Shown in pieces: positions 1-8,698 of a stretch of 39,294 bases of DNA. A program made the position numbers and the translations under genes. The stretch is from contig CALDWI010000003.1 in the NCBI GenBank assembly GCA_937923795.1, positions 1 through 39,294 of the forward strand, read 5' to 3'. The DNA comes from an uncultured Collinsella sp. (lineage in GTDB: Bacteria; Actinomycetota; Coriobacteriia; Coriobacteriales; Coriobacteriaceae). The notes under the pieces are model-generated. The model was not told where the DNA came from and made no database searches. It worked only from the letters and a program-made list of their open reading frames with translations. Numbering within the stretch: position 1 is the first letter of the stretch; each line of letters begins with the position of its first letter.

Positions 1-853
1 CATCACTCCCGACCACTTGGGCTGGCATAAGAGCCATAAGAACTACGCGCTTGCCAAGATCAAACTGTTTGACAATATGGTCGATGACGATCTGGCGGTT
101 GTCGACGTCGAAGACGCCGGCATTCACGAGTTCGATGAGTACATCTACACGCCGGGTCGTCGCATCTGCAAGGTTGCCTTTGACGAGCCTGAGGGCGAGG
201 ATGCCGCCTTTGTGCGCGACGGCAAGATGGTCGTGCGCCTGAAGGGCGTCGAGACCCCGCTCATCGCTACATCCGAGCTCAAGATCTCGGGCCATCACAA
301 TGTTATCAATGCCCTGTGCGCCGCCACGGCTGCCTTGGCGGTCGGTGCCGATGTCGATGGTGTCTGCCGCGGTCTTGCCTCGTTCCAGCCGCTCGAGCAC
401 CGCGTGGAGCCGTGTGGCGAGATTGACGGCGTGCGCTACGTCAACGATTCCAAGGCGACCAACACCGATGCGGTCGAGAAGGCACTGACGGCATTTCCCG
501 ATGACGACGTGATCTTGCTGCTCGGCGGCCACGATAAGGGCACGCCGCTCACGGACTTCGCGCGCGTTGTTATGGATAACGTACGCTCGGTCGTCTGCTT
601 TGGCGATGCGCGCGAGCGTTTCACCGCCGCTATGGACGAGGCCGATGTCGACGGCGATGTGGATATCGCCCAGGCGGATGACCTGCGCGATGCCGTGGAC
701 GTCGCCCGTTCGCTGTCGAGCCGTGGCGACGTGATCTTACTTTCTCCTGCCTGCTCTTCGTTCGATGAGTTCTCGGGCTATGAGGAGCGCGGCCGCGTGT
801 TTAAGGACTATGTGGCCCAGCTTGCCGCTGCGGCGAAATCGCAAATGGAATAG
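1..853 (+). CDS. murD: UDP-N-acetylmuramoylalanine--D-glutamate ligase MurD, C-terminal part
   Basis: This is the 3' part of a gene that starts before the window; the reading frame begins at base 2. MurD is the cytoplasmic ligase that adds D-glutamate to UDP-MurNAc-L-Ala with ATP. The first visible residues, ITPDHLGWHKSHKNYA, match the end of the Mur ligase central domain. They are followed by the family motif NDSKATNTDAV, the glycine-rich LLGGHDKGT and the C-terminal LLSPACSSFDEFSGYEERG, which is typical of MurD rather than MurC, E or F. About 284 residues are present out of a usual 450 or so, so the N-terminal and most of the ATP-binding region are missing only because of the window edge. 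ftsW starts 3 bases after its TAG, which fits a single dcw operon. Confidence 0.95.
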   Translation, partial: ITPDHLGWHKSHKNYALAKIKLFDNMVDDDLAVVDVEDAGIHEFDEYIYTPGRRICKVAFDEPEGEDAAFVRDGKMVVRLKGVETPLIATSELKISGHHNVINALCAATAALAVGADVDGVCRGLASFQPLEHRVEPCGEIDGVRYVNDSKATNTDAVEKALTAFPDDDVILLLGGHDKGTPLTDFARVVMDNVRSVVCFGDARERFTAAMDEADVDGDVDIAQADDLRDAVDVARSLSSRGDVILLSPACSSFDEFSGYEERGRVFKDYVAQLAAAAKSQME

Positions 854-856
854 GGG

Positions 857-2383
857 TTGCCGGTGAGAGAGGAGAGCCCCCGACAAGGTATGAGGAGGCC
901 CGACTCGGACCGTGCTTCCTCGCGGCGCAGCACACCGCGTTCCGGTCGCGGCGGGCAGTCGTTTAGCGAACGCTATATTGCCGGCGTTCCCGCCCGTATC
1001 ATGCGCCCCCGTTTGATATTCATGGCCTGCTTGTTTACCTTGGTATGCTTTGGCCTGCTGATGGTGTACTCGGCGTCTTCGGTCGAGGCGCTGCACGAGA
1101 ATGGCTCGGCGACGTTTTTTCTGGGTCGACAGGCCGCGTTTGCCGTGGTCGGTGTTCTGGCGCTGATTGCCATCGTGCGCGTTTTGCCGGACAGCTGGTT
1201 TGGGGAGGATGTGCTCAGGATCTTCCTCATAGGCATGATAGGGCTACTGTTTCTGGTGTTCTTGGTGGGCAGCGGCAGCCGTGGCGCCACGCGCTGGCTT
1301 AACATCGCCGGTATTCAGTTCCAGCCTTCCGAGTTTTTAAAGCCATTTGCCATTGCGTATTCGGCCATCATGCTCGATCGCTTCTTTTCGCCCGGTGGCA
1401 ACATCAACGAATTCCTTCGCAAGATGGGCATCTACCTGGGCATTTCGCTCTTTCTGATCTTTATCCAGCCCGATTTCGGTACTGTCCTGATCATCCTGTT
1501 GACCCTCATGTGCATGGCGTTGTTTGCGGGTCTCGACCCCAGATTTATCATCGGCGTGCTAATCTTCGGCATTCTCGTGATCGTGATTGCGCTTGTCGCA
1601 GAGCCGTACCGTATGGTGCGTATTCAGGTTGCCTTGAACCCTTGGGCCGACGAGTATGGTGACGGCTATCAGGCCACGCTTGCCATCATGGCCTTTGCCT
1701 CGGGCGGTCTGTTCGGCCGTGGCATCGGCAACTCAACCATGAAGTACTCGTATCTGCCCGAGGCGCACAATGACTACATCCTGGCTATCATTGGCGAGGA
1801 AGTCGGCTTTGTCGGAACCGTGCTGTTCTTCTTGGTGTTTGCGATGCTGATCTACTCGGCGTTTCGCATTGCCGAGCAGGCGACCGATCGTCGGGGCGCG
1901 CTCATGGCGTCTGGCTCCGCGGTCATTCTCGCAGTGCAGTTTTTGATTAACGCGCTGGGCATCCTCAACGTGTTTCCCATGACGGGCAAACCGTTGCCGT
2001 TTATTAGCTACGGCGGTTCGTCGATTATTGTGTCGCTTATGCTTGCCGGGTTGATCCTGCGCGTTTCGTACGAGAGCGCCCGCCGCGATGAGTATGACCG
2101 CCGCCGTGAGAGCTTTGCCGTTATGGACGAGAGCACCGCCGGCGTAGCCCATGTGCGCGGTGAACGACCTTCGCGTAGCGGCTTTTCCGTTCTGGATGGT
2201 TCTGCATTCGAGCCGGCAGCTCGTCCACGCCCGCGAATGGCTCCGCAAGGTCGTCCGCAGCGCCCCAGCCCTCGCAACGCGGGCGGCGGATATAATCGAA
2301 TCGATTTGAACTCGGACCCGTCGGCGCGTCTGCGTACCGACGACCAGGGACCGCGTGTACGAAGGGACTACCATGACCGATAA
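857..2383 (+). CDS. ftsW: SEDS-family peptidoglycan polymerase FtsW
   Basis: FtsW is a polytopic membrane glycosyltransferase that polymerises lipid II at the division site together with a class B penicillin-binding protein. From a TTG start, the protein has a basic, Arg/Ser-rich cytoplasmic head of about 50 residues and then about ten hydrophobic segments between residues 53 and 402. SEDS landmarks are visible: PSEFLKPFAIAYSA near 157, GDGYQ and GGLFGRGIGNS near 268-293, YLPEAHNDYILAIIGEE near 299, and PLPFISYGGSS near 379. An Arg/Pro-rich tail of about 105 residues follows. The start is uncertain: the TTG at 857 lies just after murD, but GTG 863 or ATG 890 are possible and would shorten only the disordered head. 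The gene end overlaps murG by 11 bases. RodA is the alternative family member, but the gene context points to FtsW. Confidence 0.93.
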   Translation: MPVREESPRQGMRRPDSDRASSRRSTPRSGRGGQSFSERYIAGVPARIMRPRLIFMACLFTLVCFGLLMVYSASSVEALHENGSATFFLGRQAAFAVVGVLALIAIVRVLPDSWFGEDVLRIFLIGMIGLLFLVFLVGSGSRGATRWLNIAGIQFQPSEFLKPFAIAYSAIMLDRFFSPGGNINEFLRKMGIYLGISLFLIFIQPDFGTVLIILLTLMCMALFAGLDPRFIIGVLIFGILVIVIALVAEPYRMVRIQVALNPWADEYGDGYQATLAIMAFASGGLFGRGIGNSTMKYSYLPEAHNDYILAIIGEEVGFVGTVLFFLVFAMLIYSAFRIAEQATDRRGALMASGSAVILAVQFLINALGILNVFPMTGKPLPFISYGGSSIIVSLMLAGLILRVSYESARRDEYDRRRESFAVMDESTAGVAHVRGERPSRSGFSVLDGSAFEPAARPRPRMAPQGRPQRPSPRNAGGGYNRIDLNSDPSARLRTDDQGPRVRRDYHDR

Positions 2384-3488
2384 AATGACCGTTGCTATTG
2401 CAGCCGGCGGCACGGCAGGACACATCAACCCCGCGCTCGCCTTGGCCGAAGAACTGCGTGACCGTGGCCACCACGTTGTGTTCGTGGGCCAGTCGCGCAA
2501 GCTCGAGGGTCGTCTGGTCCCCGAGGCTGGGTTTGATTTTGTGCCCATTACGGTCACGGGCTTCGACCGCTCCCGTCCTTGGACGGCGCTGACCTCGCTG
2601 TGGCGTGTCAACAAGGCCAAACGTGCGCTCGCCAGTCATTTCTCAAAGGTCGGCAAGCCCGATACTGCCGTCGGTTTTGGTGCCTATGTCGAGGTTCCGC
2701 TGCTGGGGTGGTGCAAGGGCGCAGGCGTTCCGTATCTGCTGCATGAGCAGAACTCTGTTCCGGGCCTGGCCAACAAGATGATGAACTCCCACGCCGCCCG
2801 CGTGTGCATCTCGGTGCCGGCAGCGCGTTCGGTCTTTGAGCGCGAAGGTGACCCTGACCACGTGCTCATGACCGGCAACCCCGTACGTCGCTCGGTAATC
2901 GAAGGCGATCGCGCTCGCGGCCGCAAGGCACTTGGCGTTCCCGAGGACGCTACGCTGCTGCTCGTCTTTGGCGGTTCACTTGGTGCCCAGCACCTCAACG
3001 AGCGCGTGGTTTCGCTCAAAAACGAGCTGCTTTCGCGCAAGAACCTCTATGTGTTGCATTCGACGGGTGCCGACGGCTTTGAGGAGACCGAGCGCGCTTT
3101 GGCGCTGACGCCCGAGGAGGCGAAGCGTTACCGCGTCCAGCCTTACATCGACAACATGGGCGATATGTTGGCTGCTGCCGATTTGGTGCTCTCGCGTTCG
3201 GGCGCATCGAGCGTGGCCGAGATCGCTGCGCTCGCCGTGCCCTCGGTGCTCGTGCCGTATCCGCATGCGACGGCCGACCACCAAACCACCAATGCCCGGT
3301 ATCTGGTCGACGCCGGGGCCGGCGTGCTCTGCGCCGATGCCGATATCGACGGTTCTGCCTTTGCCGATGAACTGCTGCACCTGGTCGATGACGCGGCGGC
3401 GCGCGACGCCATGCGTCAGGCGGCGCGTGGTCTGGCTCAGGATAGGGCCGCCGCTCTTCTGGCGGATGCGGTAGAGGGTTTGCGTTAG
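2373..3488 (+). CDS. murG: UDP-GlcNAc:lipid I GlcNAc transferase MurG
   Basis: MurG is a peripheral membrane GT-B glycosyltransferase that converts lipid I to lipid II on the cytoplasmic face. The N-terminal glycine-rich loop AAGGTAGHINPA (residues 10-21), the acceptor-domain motif LLHEQNSVPGLANK, the linker motif FGGSLGAQHLN and the nucleotide-sugar region SRSGASSVAEI plus PYPHATADHQ are all present. The ATG at 2373 was chosen because GAAGGGA lies five bases upstream; a GTG at 2355 would add six residues. The protein has 371 residues, normal for the family. It overlaps the end of ftsW by 11 bases, which suggests translational coupling. Confidence 0.95.
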   Translation: MTDKMTVAIAAGGTAGHINPALALAEELRDRGHHVVFVGQSRKLEGRLVPEAGFDFVPITVTGFDRSRPWTALTSLWRVNKAKRALASHFSKVGKPDTAVGFGAYVEVPLLGWCKGAGVPYLLHEQNSVPGLANKMMNSHAARVCISVPAARSVFEREGDPDHVLMTGNPVRRSVIEGDRARGRKALGVPEDATLLLVFGGSLGAQHLNERVVSLKNELLSRKNLYVLHSTGADGFEETERALALTPEEAKRYRVQPYIDNMGDMLAAADLVLSRSGASSVAEIAALAVPSVLVPYPHATADHQTTNARYLVDAGAGVLCADADIDGSAFADELLHLVDDAAARDAMRQAARGLAQDRAAALLADAVEGLR

Positions 3489-3585
3489 TTAGACGGGATA
3501 TCGTCGGTCGCCCTCGCGCTGATGCGGTAGGTGCGGTACAGTTAACGGGTTACAGGCAGTGTTTACGCAAGGAGTACACGAGCAC

Positions 3586-5004
3586 ATGGCTGATTCCCAG
3601 GCTGCAACCTCCGCGCCCGAGTTTAAGAGCGCCCACTTTATCGGTATCGGCGGCGCCGGCATGAGCGGCATCGCCCTCGTTCTGCACGAGCGCGGTTATG
3701 CCGTTACCGGCTCCGACCTTAAGACGTCACGTTATATCCGCCAGCTTACCCGCGCTGGTGTGAAGGTACATGTGGGCCATGAGGCCGCCACGATCGACGA
3801 GGTCAAGCCCGACGTGGTTGTTGTCTCCACCGCTATTCCGGAGTCCAACCCTGAACTCGTGCGCGCTCGCGAGCTTGGTATTCCCGTGTGGCCCCGTGCC
3901 AAGATGCTCTCTGCCTTGGGCCACGGCTACACTACCGTCGCTGTTGCCGGCACGCACGGCAAGACCACCACGTCTTCGATGTGCGCCACCATGCTCGACC
4001 GCATGGGTCTGGATCCGAGCTTCCTGATCGGTGGCATCGTCGAGGGCTATGACACGAACGGCAAGAACGGCTCGGGCGACTACTTTGTCGCCGAGGCCGA
4101 CGAGTCCGACAGCTCCTTCCTGTTCCTGAACCCCAACGTGGTCATTGTGACCAACGTCGAGGCCGACCACCTCGATCACTACTCGGGTATCGAGGAGATC
4201 GAAGCGACTTTCGCCAAATTCATGAGCCTGGTGGGCGAGGACGGCACCGTCATCGTCTGCGGTGAGGACCCGCATCTGGTCGAGCTCGCCAAGTCGACGG
4301 GCCGTCACGTGCTTTCCTACGGCTTTGCCGAGAGCAACGACATCGTCTGCATGCACCCGGATGTCAAAGGCATCCAGAGTGACTTTATCGTTCGCTTTGA
4401 GGACGGCACTGAGCATGCCGTGGAGATCAAGAGCAATCCCGGTCGCCACAACATGCTCAACGCCACGGCGGTGCTCACCGTCGCCCATGTCCTGGGCCTT
4501 GACATCGACGCCGCCGCCAAGGCGCTCTCGAGCTTTGAGGGCGTCCGCCGTCGCTTTACCCACGTGGGCGATATCGATGGCATCACCGTGGTCGATGATT
4601 ACGGCCATCACCCCACCGAGATCAAGGCGACGCTTGCTGCCGCTTCGTCGCTGGGCTACAAGCATGTCGACGTCGTGTTCCAGCCGCACCGTTATTCGCG
4701 CCTGCAGGCCCTGTGCGACGACTTTGCCGATGCATTTGCCAATGCCGATAAACTGCTGCTGATTGATGTGTTCTCGGCTGGCGAGATGCCCATTCCGGGT
4801 GTTACCTCTAAGATGCTCGCCGATACCGTGCGCGCCAAGCATCCTGGCAAGGAGGTCGTGTACTGCTCCAGCCGTCTTGAGCTCAATCAGGAGCTCGAGC
4901 AGATGGTGGGCGAGGGCGATCTGCTGCTCACTATGGGTGCCGGTGACGTTACGACCGTCGGTCCCGAGTTCATTGAGTATCTGACTGCCAAGAAAGACGC
5001 TTAA
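3586..5004 (+). CDS. murC: UDP-N-acetylmuramate--L-alanine ligase MurC
   Basis: MurC adds L-alanine to UDP-MurNAc with ATP in the cytoplasm, the first amino acid of the stem peptide. The Rossmann-like start HFIGIGGAGMSG (residues 17-28), the ATP loop GTHGKTTT (122-129), EADESDSS, VTNVEADHLDHY, DDYGHHPTEI and FQPHRYSR are classic MurC motifs. The length, 472 residues, is typical. The ATG at 3586 has AAGGAG 11 bases upstream; an in-frame GTG at 3559 would overlap that site and is less likely. A 97-base gap separates it from murG, in which I see no terminator; it could hold a secondary promoter. Confidence 0.95.
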   Translation: MADSQAATSAPEFKSAHFIGIGGAGMSGIALVLHERGYAVTGSDLKTSRYIRQLTRAGVKVHVGHEAATIDEVKPDVVVVSTAIPESNPELVRARELGIPVWPRAKMLSALGHGYTTVAVAGTHGKTTTSSMCATMLDRMGLDPSFLIGGIVEGYDTNGKNGSGDYFVAEADESDSSFLFLNPNVVIVTNVEADHLDHYSGIEEIEATFAKFMSLVGEDGTVIVCGEDPHLVELAKSTGRHVLSYGFAESNDIVCMHPDVKGIQSDFIVRFEDGTEHAVEIKSNPGRHNMLNATAVLTVAHVLGLDIDAAAKALSSFEGVRRRFTHVGDIDGITVVDDYGHHPTEIKATLAAASSLGYKHVDVVFQPHRYSRLQALCDDFADAFANADKLLLIDVFSAGEMPIPGVTSKMLADTVRAKHPGKEVVYCSSRLELNQELEQMVGEGDLLLTMGAGDVTTVGPEFIEYLTAKKDA

Positions 5005-5009
5005 GTCTA

Positions 5010-5921
5010 ATGGGTCTGTTTAACGCCGTCATGGCGCTCTCGGGCATGATCGACACGGATGTGATCGAGGACGAGCGCCTTGCGCGTCATACGAGCTATC
5101 GTATCGGCGGCAAGGCCGACCTCTTTGTGACGTGCCATAGCTATCATGCCCTCCGCCGCGCCGTGGCGGTGCTCGATCGCGAGCAGGTGCCGTGGGTCAT
5201 CATCGGCAAGGGCTCCAATCTGCTGGTTGCCGATGGCGGTTATCGCGGCGCCGTCATTTCGCTCGGACGTGAGTTTCAGCGCACGGTTGTTGCCGATGAC
5301 GGTTGTACGCTGACGGTCGGTGCGGGCGTGATGTTTGCGCGCCTGGTCAACGATGCCCTGTCGCGTAGCCTCTCGGGCCTTGAGTTTGCCGTTGGCATCC
5401 CTGGCTCGGTTGGCGGTGCGATATCTATGAATGCCGGCACACGGACCGAGTGGATTGGCTCGCTGGTTGAGGATGTCGTAACGTTTGACCCGGCATCCGG
5501 TATCAAGCATTATGCGGGGTCCGAGATCACTTGGGGCTACCGCGAATGTAGCCTTCCCCGCAATGAGATTATCCTCGAGTGCGTGCTCAAGCTTAAACCG
5601 GCGCCCAAGGCCGACATTCGCGAGCGCATGGAGCGGTACCTGACGAGGCGCAAGCGTACGCAGCCCATGGGTCGCGCATCCTGCGGGTCGGTCTTTCGCA
5701 ACCCGCCCGATGCGAGTGTGGGCAAGCTTATCGAGGATTGTGGATTAAAGGGTTTTTCGATTGGCGGCGCGGAAGTTTCGCCCGTTCACGCTAATTTTAT
5801 CGTTAATAACGGAACTGCCTCGGCCGATGACGTTGCCGCGGTTATCAGACATGTGCACGGAAAGGTGAGGGAGGCGTATGGCATCGAGCTCAGACCGGAA
5901 GTTAAATTCCTCGGCTTCTAG
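5010..5921 (+). CDS. murB: UDP-N-acetylenolpyruvoylglucosamine reductase MurB
   Basis: MurB is the FAD-dependent, NADPH-using cytoplasmic enzyme that reduces enolpyruvyl-UDP-GlcNAc to UDP-MurNAc. The FAD-domain motifs HTSYRIGGKADL, IIGKGSNLLVAD and GIPGSVGGAISMNAG are present, followed by the C-terminal domain with RASCGSVFRNP, whose Ser227 is the expected proton-donating serine, and GGAEVSPVHANFIVN. It begins five bases after murC; no good Shine-Dalgarno precedes ATG 5010, so coupling to murC or a later start (ATG at 5031) is possible. Length is 303 residues. The 3' end overlaps ftsQ by 44 bases. Confidence 0.94.
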   Translation: MGLFNAVMALSGMIDTDVIEDERLARHTSYRIGGKADLFVTCHSYHALRRAVAVLDREQVPWVIIGKGSNLLVADGGYRGAVISLGREFQRTVVADDGCTLTVGAGVMFARLVNDALSRSLSGLEFAVGIPGSVGGAISMNAGTRTEWIGSLVEDVVTFDPASGIKHYAGSEITWGYRECSLPRNEIILECVLKLKPAPKADIRERMERYLTRRKRTQPMGRASCGSVFRNPPDASVGKLIEDCGLKGFSIGGAEVSPVHANFIVNNGTASADDVAAVIRHVHGKVREAYGIELRPEVKFLGF

Positions 5922-7134
5922 AGCATCGAAACCCACCTTCCGCCGCGCCGGAGGGCGTTCCGGCGCGCCTGCCAAACCTCAACGCAATACCGTCGCGCAC
6001 TCTAAGTCTGTCGGGCATGCTCGACAGACCAGTCGTCCGGTTGTCGGCTCGCAGCTCGGTAATCGTCCGGCCGCAAAAAAGTCCTCGCGTCCCTCGGTGA
6101 CGTCAAAGCCTGTTATGGGCGCCAAACCCGCCCGTCCCATGGCAACTCCTAAGCCCTCGACGGGAACTAAAGCGCCGCGTCCAGGTCGCACGCTGGGCGC
6201 ATCGAAACCGCGCTCGCTGACATCGGTGCCGGCTACCGCCAAGAAGCCTTCGGGTAAAAAAAGCGTCAACCCGTTGTCTTCACTTGGGGTGATGGTAAAT
6301 AAAACATCAGACGCCGCTTCTGTCGTTGCAGGCAAAGGCAAAATCGTGGGCGGCGTTCTGGCCGCCTTGGCCGTGCTCGTCGTCGTTGCCATCGTGGTGA
6401 TCAACTCTGGATTGTTTACCGCCACTGATATTCAGATTCAAGGCAGCGAGCATGTGACGAAGCACGATGCTATCCAGCTGATCGATTTGCCCGAGGGAAC
6501 GTCGCTTTTTAACGTCGATCCCGACCAGATTACCGAGGACCTCAAGCAGAATCCGTGGGTCTCGGGCGTGGATGTCCAGCGTCAGTTCCCGCATACGCTC
6601 ATCATTACGCCGATGGAGCGCAAGGTCATCGCAATTGCCTATATCAGTTCCGATGACCTTGCCTGGGCCATCGGGGATGATGACACCTGGATCGCCCCAC
6701 TGTCGACGTCGGTCGAAGTGGACGACCAAGGCAACGTCATCACGACAGGGCAGGGCTCAAATACCTTGACCGGAATCGATGCCGCGCTGGCGCTCGCTAA
6801 GCACTATGGCGCGGTGTTGTTGACTGATGTCTCGGCGGATGTCGCTCCGGTTTCCGGCCAGGCAGTGAGCTCCAAGGCCATTAAGGCTGGCTTGGATTAT
6901 GTGCGTGGTTTTTCGAGCGAGTTCTTGGGACAAGTCAAGGATATTTCCACGCCTTCGGTCGAAGCCATCTCGGCAAACCTCAATAACGGCATTGAGGTGT
7001 CGCTGGGCGATTCGAACGATATCGTCAAGAAGGAGCGCGTAGTCACCAAGCTGCTTTCGCAGGTAGAGGGCGTAACGTATATCAATGTGCGCTCTCCGGG
7101 TAACTATACATTTAGGAACGCTCCGACCTCGTAG
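5878..7134 (+). CDS. ftsQ: Cell division protein FtsQ/DivIB
   Basis: FtsQ is a bitopic membrane protein that links early and late divisome proteins. Residues 1-150 form a long, basic cytoplasmic region rich in Ser, Lys, Pro and Arg with recurring KP and RP steps. A single membrane helix spans about 156-178, and a POTRA domain follows (about 181-250: FTATDIQIQGSEHVTKHDAI, NPWVSGVDVQRQFPHTL). The rest is the extracytoplasmic FtsQ/DivIB region. The ATG at 5878 sits inside the end of murB and has GGGAGG a few bases upstream. At 418 residues it is longer than proteobacterial FtsQ because of the disordered head, a common actinobacterial pattern. ftsZ follows after a 199-base gap with its own signals. 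Confidence 0.88.
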   Translation: MASSSDRKLNSSASRASKPTFRRAGGRSGAPAKPQRNTVAHSKSVGHARQTSRPVVGSQLGNRPAAKKSSRPSVTSKPVMGAKPARPMATPKPSTGTKAPRPGRTLGASKPRSLTSVPATAKKPSGKKSVNPLSSLGVMVNKTSDAASVVAGKGKIVGGVLAALAVLVVVAIVVINSGLFTATDIQIQGSEHVTKHDAIQLIDLPEGTSLFNVDPDQITEDLKQNPWVSGVDVQRQFPHTLIITPMERKVIAIAYISSDDLAWAIGDDDTWIAPLSTSVEVDDQGNVITTGQGSNTLTGIDAALALAKHYGAVLLTDVSADVAPVSGQAVSSKAIKAGLDYVRGFSSEFLGQVKDISTPSVEAISANLNNGIEVSLGDSNDIVKKERVVTKLLSQVEGVTYINVRSPGNYTFRNAPTS

Positions 7135-7200
7135 CGCTGGTTGATGCTTTGTTGAGGGGCCATACCACGCCGTTTATCTGGTTTGTTTGGTTTTCACGGT

Positions 7201-7298
7201 CAATTATTTGACTGATACGTTCATAATGTGCAAACATAATACGGTTTACCTTTGCATTTACTTTCAACCTGAAGGTTAATGTGCGCAGGGGTCGACCC
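7201..7298 (+). promoter_or_regulatory. ftsZ upstream region with two palindromes
   Basis: The 199-base gap between ftsQ and ftsZ is AT-rich for this genome and probably carries an ftsZ promoter. A TTGACT hexamer at 7208-7213 and CATAAT hexamers at 7222 and 7235 are visible, but the spacing is not ideal (8 or 21 bases), so no hexamer pair is convincing. Two palindromes follow: AACCTGAAGGTT at 7266-7277 and GGGTCGACCC at 7289-7298. Either could be an operator or a structured 5' leader. Nothing identifies a regulator. Confidence 0.35.
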
Positions 7299-7333
7299 AT
7301 GCTATGGCTATAACCTTTGTTCGGAGGACCGAC

Positions 7334-8488
7334 ATGCACGAGACAGAGATCAACAACTACCTTGCCGTCATTAAGGTGGTCGGCGTCGGCGGCGGCGGTA
7401 CCAACGCGGTCAATCGAATGATCGAAGAGGGCATCCGCGGCGTCGAGTTTGTTGCCATCAACACCGATGCTCAGGCACTCGCGATCTCTGATGCCGATAT
7501 CAAGGTGCACATCGGCACCGACCTTACCCGCGGCCTGGGCGCCGGCGCCAACCCCGAGGTTGGCCGCAAGGCTGCTGATGAGTCCCGCGACGACATTGCC
7601 GAGGCGCTCGCTGGCGCCGACATGGTGTTCATCACCTGCGGCGAGGGCGGTGGCACCGGTACCGGCGCTGCTCCCATCGTTGCCGATATCGCGATGAACG
7701 AGGTCGGTGCGCTGACCGTCGCCGTCGTGACCAAGCCCTTCACCTTCGAGGGCCGCAAGCGCAAGAAGAGCGCCGAGGAGGGCATTAAGACCCTCTCCGA
7801 TTGCGTCGACACCATGATCGTCATCCCTAACGATAAGCTGCTCGACATCGCCGAGAAGAAGACCACCATGCTCGAGGCCTTCGCGATTGCCGATGGCGTC
7901 CTTTCCCAGGGCACCCAGGGCATCACCGACCTCATCACCGTCCCCGGTATCATCAACCTGGACTTCGCCGATGTTAAGACCATCATGAAGCAGGCCGGTA
8001 CCGCCATGATGGGTATCGGTACCTCTTCTGGGGACACCCGTGCCGTCGACGCTGCCCAGCAGGCCATCTCCAGCCCGCTGCTCGAGAGCTCCATCGATGG
8101 TGCCACGCGCGTGCTGCTCTCCATCGCCGGTTCCAAGGACCTGGGCATCCAGGAGATCAGCGACGCCGCCGACGTTGTCGCCAACGCCGTCGACCCCGAG
8201 GCCAACATCATCTTCGGTACCGTTGTCGACGAGTCCCTGGGCGATCAGGTGCGTATCACCGTCATCGCTACGGGCTTCTCCGACTCCAACGTCAACCGTC
8301 AGGACGAGCTCTTTGCTGCTCAGCAGTCTCAGAGCAAGGCCGCTGCCTCCGCTGAGCCGCAGCGCACCGCTCCTGCCACGAGCCCGGCTCAGGCCGCTCC
8401 GACCCGCAACGTCGGTGGCACCGAGCTTCCTAACTTCGGCAACGATCAGTTCGAGCTTCCCGACTTCCTGAAGCGCGGTAGCTTCTAA
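7334..8488 (+). CDS. ftsZ: Cell division GTPase FtsZ
   Basis: FtsZ is the tubulin-like GTPase that forms the cytoplasmic Z ring. The nucleotide-binding elements GVGGGGTNAVNRM (about 17-29) and the tubulin signature GGGTGTG (105-111), the FVAINTDAQAL strand and the catalytic T7 loop NLDFADVK are all intact. A Gln/Ala/Pro-rich linker leads to the C-terminal peptide ELPDFLKRGSF, the expected docking site for SepF and other partners. I chose ATG 7334 because CGGAGGA lies seven bases upstream; an in-frame ATG at 7304 would include that site in the coding region. Length is 384 residues. No ftsA is present in this window, so SepF encoded downstream is the likely membrane anchor. Confidence 0.97.
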   Translation: MHETEINNYLAVIKVVGVGGGGTNAVNRMIEEGIRGVEFVAINTDAQALAISDADIKVHIGTDLTRGLGAGANPEVGRKAADESRDDIAEALAGADMVFITCGEGGGTGTGAAPIVADIAMNEVGALTVAVVTKPFTFEGRKRKKSAEEGIKTLSDCVDTMIVIPNDKLLDIAEKKTTMLEAFAIADGVLSQGTQGITDLITVPGIINLDFADVKTIMKQAGTAMMGIGTSSGDTRAVDAAQQAISSPLLESSIDGATRVLLSIAGSKDLGIQEISDAADVVANAVDPEANIIFGTVVDESLGDQVRITVIATGFSDSNVNRQDELFAAQQSQSKAAASAEPQRTAPATSPAQAAPTRNVGGTELPNFGNDQFELPDFLKRGSF

Positions 8489-8514
8489 GTCGTTCTTTGC
8501 ATTGTTGTGCACAG

Positions 8515-8547
8515 GGGCGTGTCCGTATGGACGCGCCCTTTTTATTT
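8515..8547 (+). terminator. Rho-independent terminator after ftsZ
   Basis: A 10-base stem (GGGCGTGTCC with GGACGCGCCC, one G-U pair) closes a GTAT loop and is followed by TTTTTATTT. It lies 26 bases after the ftsZ stop and ends the dcw transcript before pgeF. Confidence 0.9.
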
Positions 8548-8698
8548 CGACTTTGTAAACTAGAACCTCCAATCTCTTTACGTTCCCTTTACGATTGCCT
8601 CCAGCGCAGCAGGTATCCTTTTAGAGAAGTATGACAGCCGTATAAACGCGGGCTGTAGCGGCGATGCCGCGGTACTTGTGTTATTAGGAGGCTTTAGT

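Noticed and set aside
7112..8572. 486-codon minus-strand ORF opposite ftsZ
   Set aside because: Antisense shadow of ftsZ; runs through the ftsZ terminator and promoter region.
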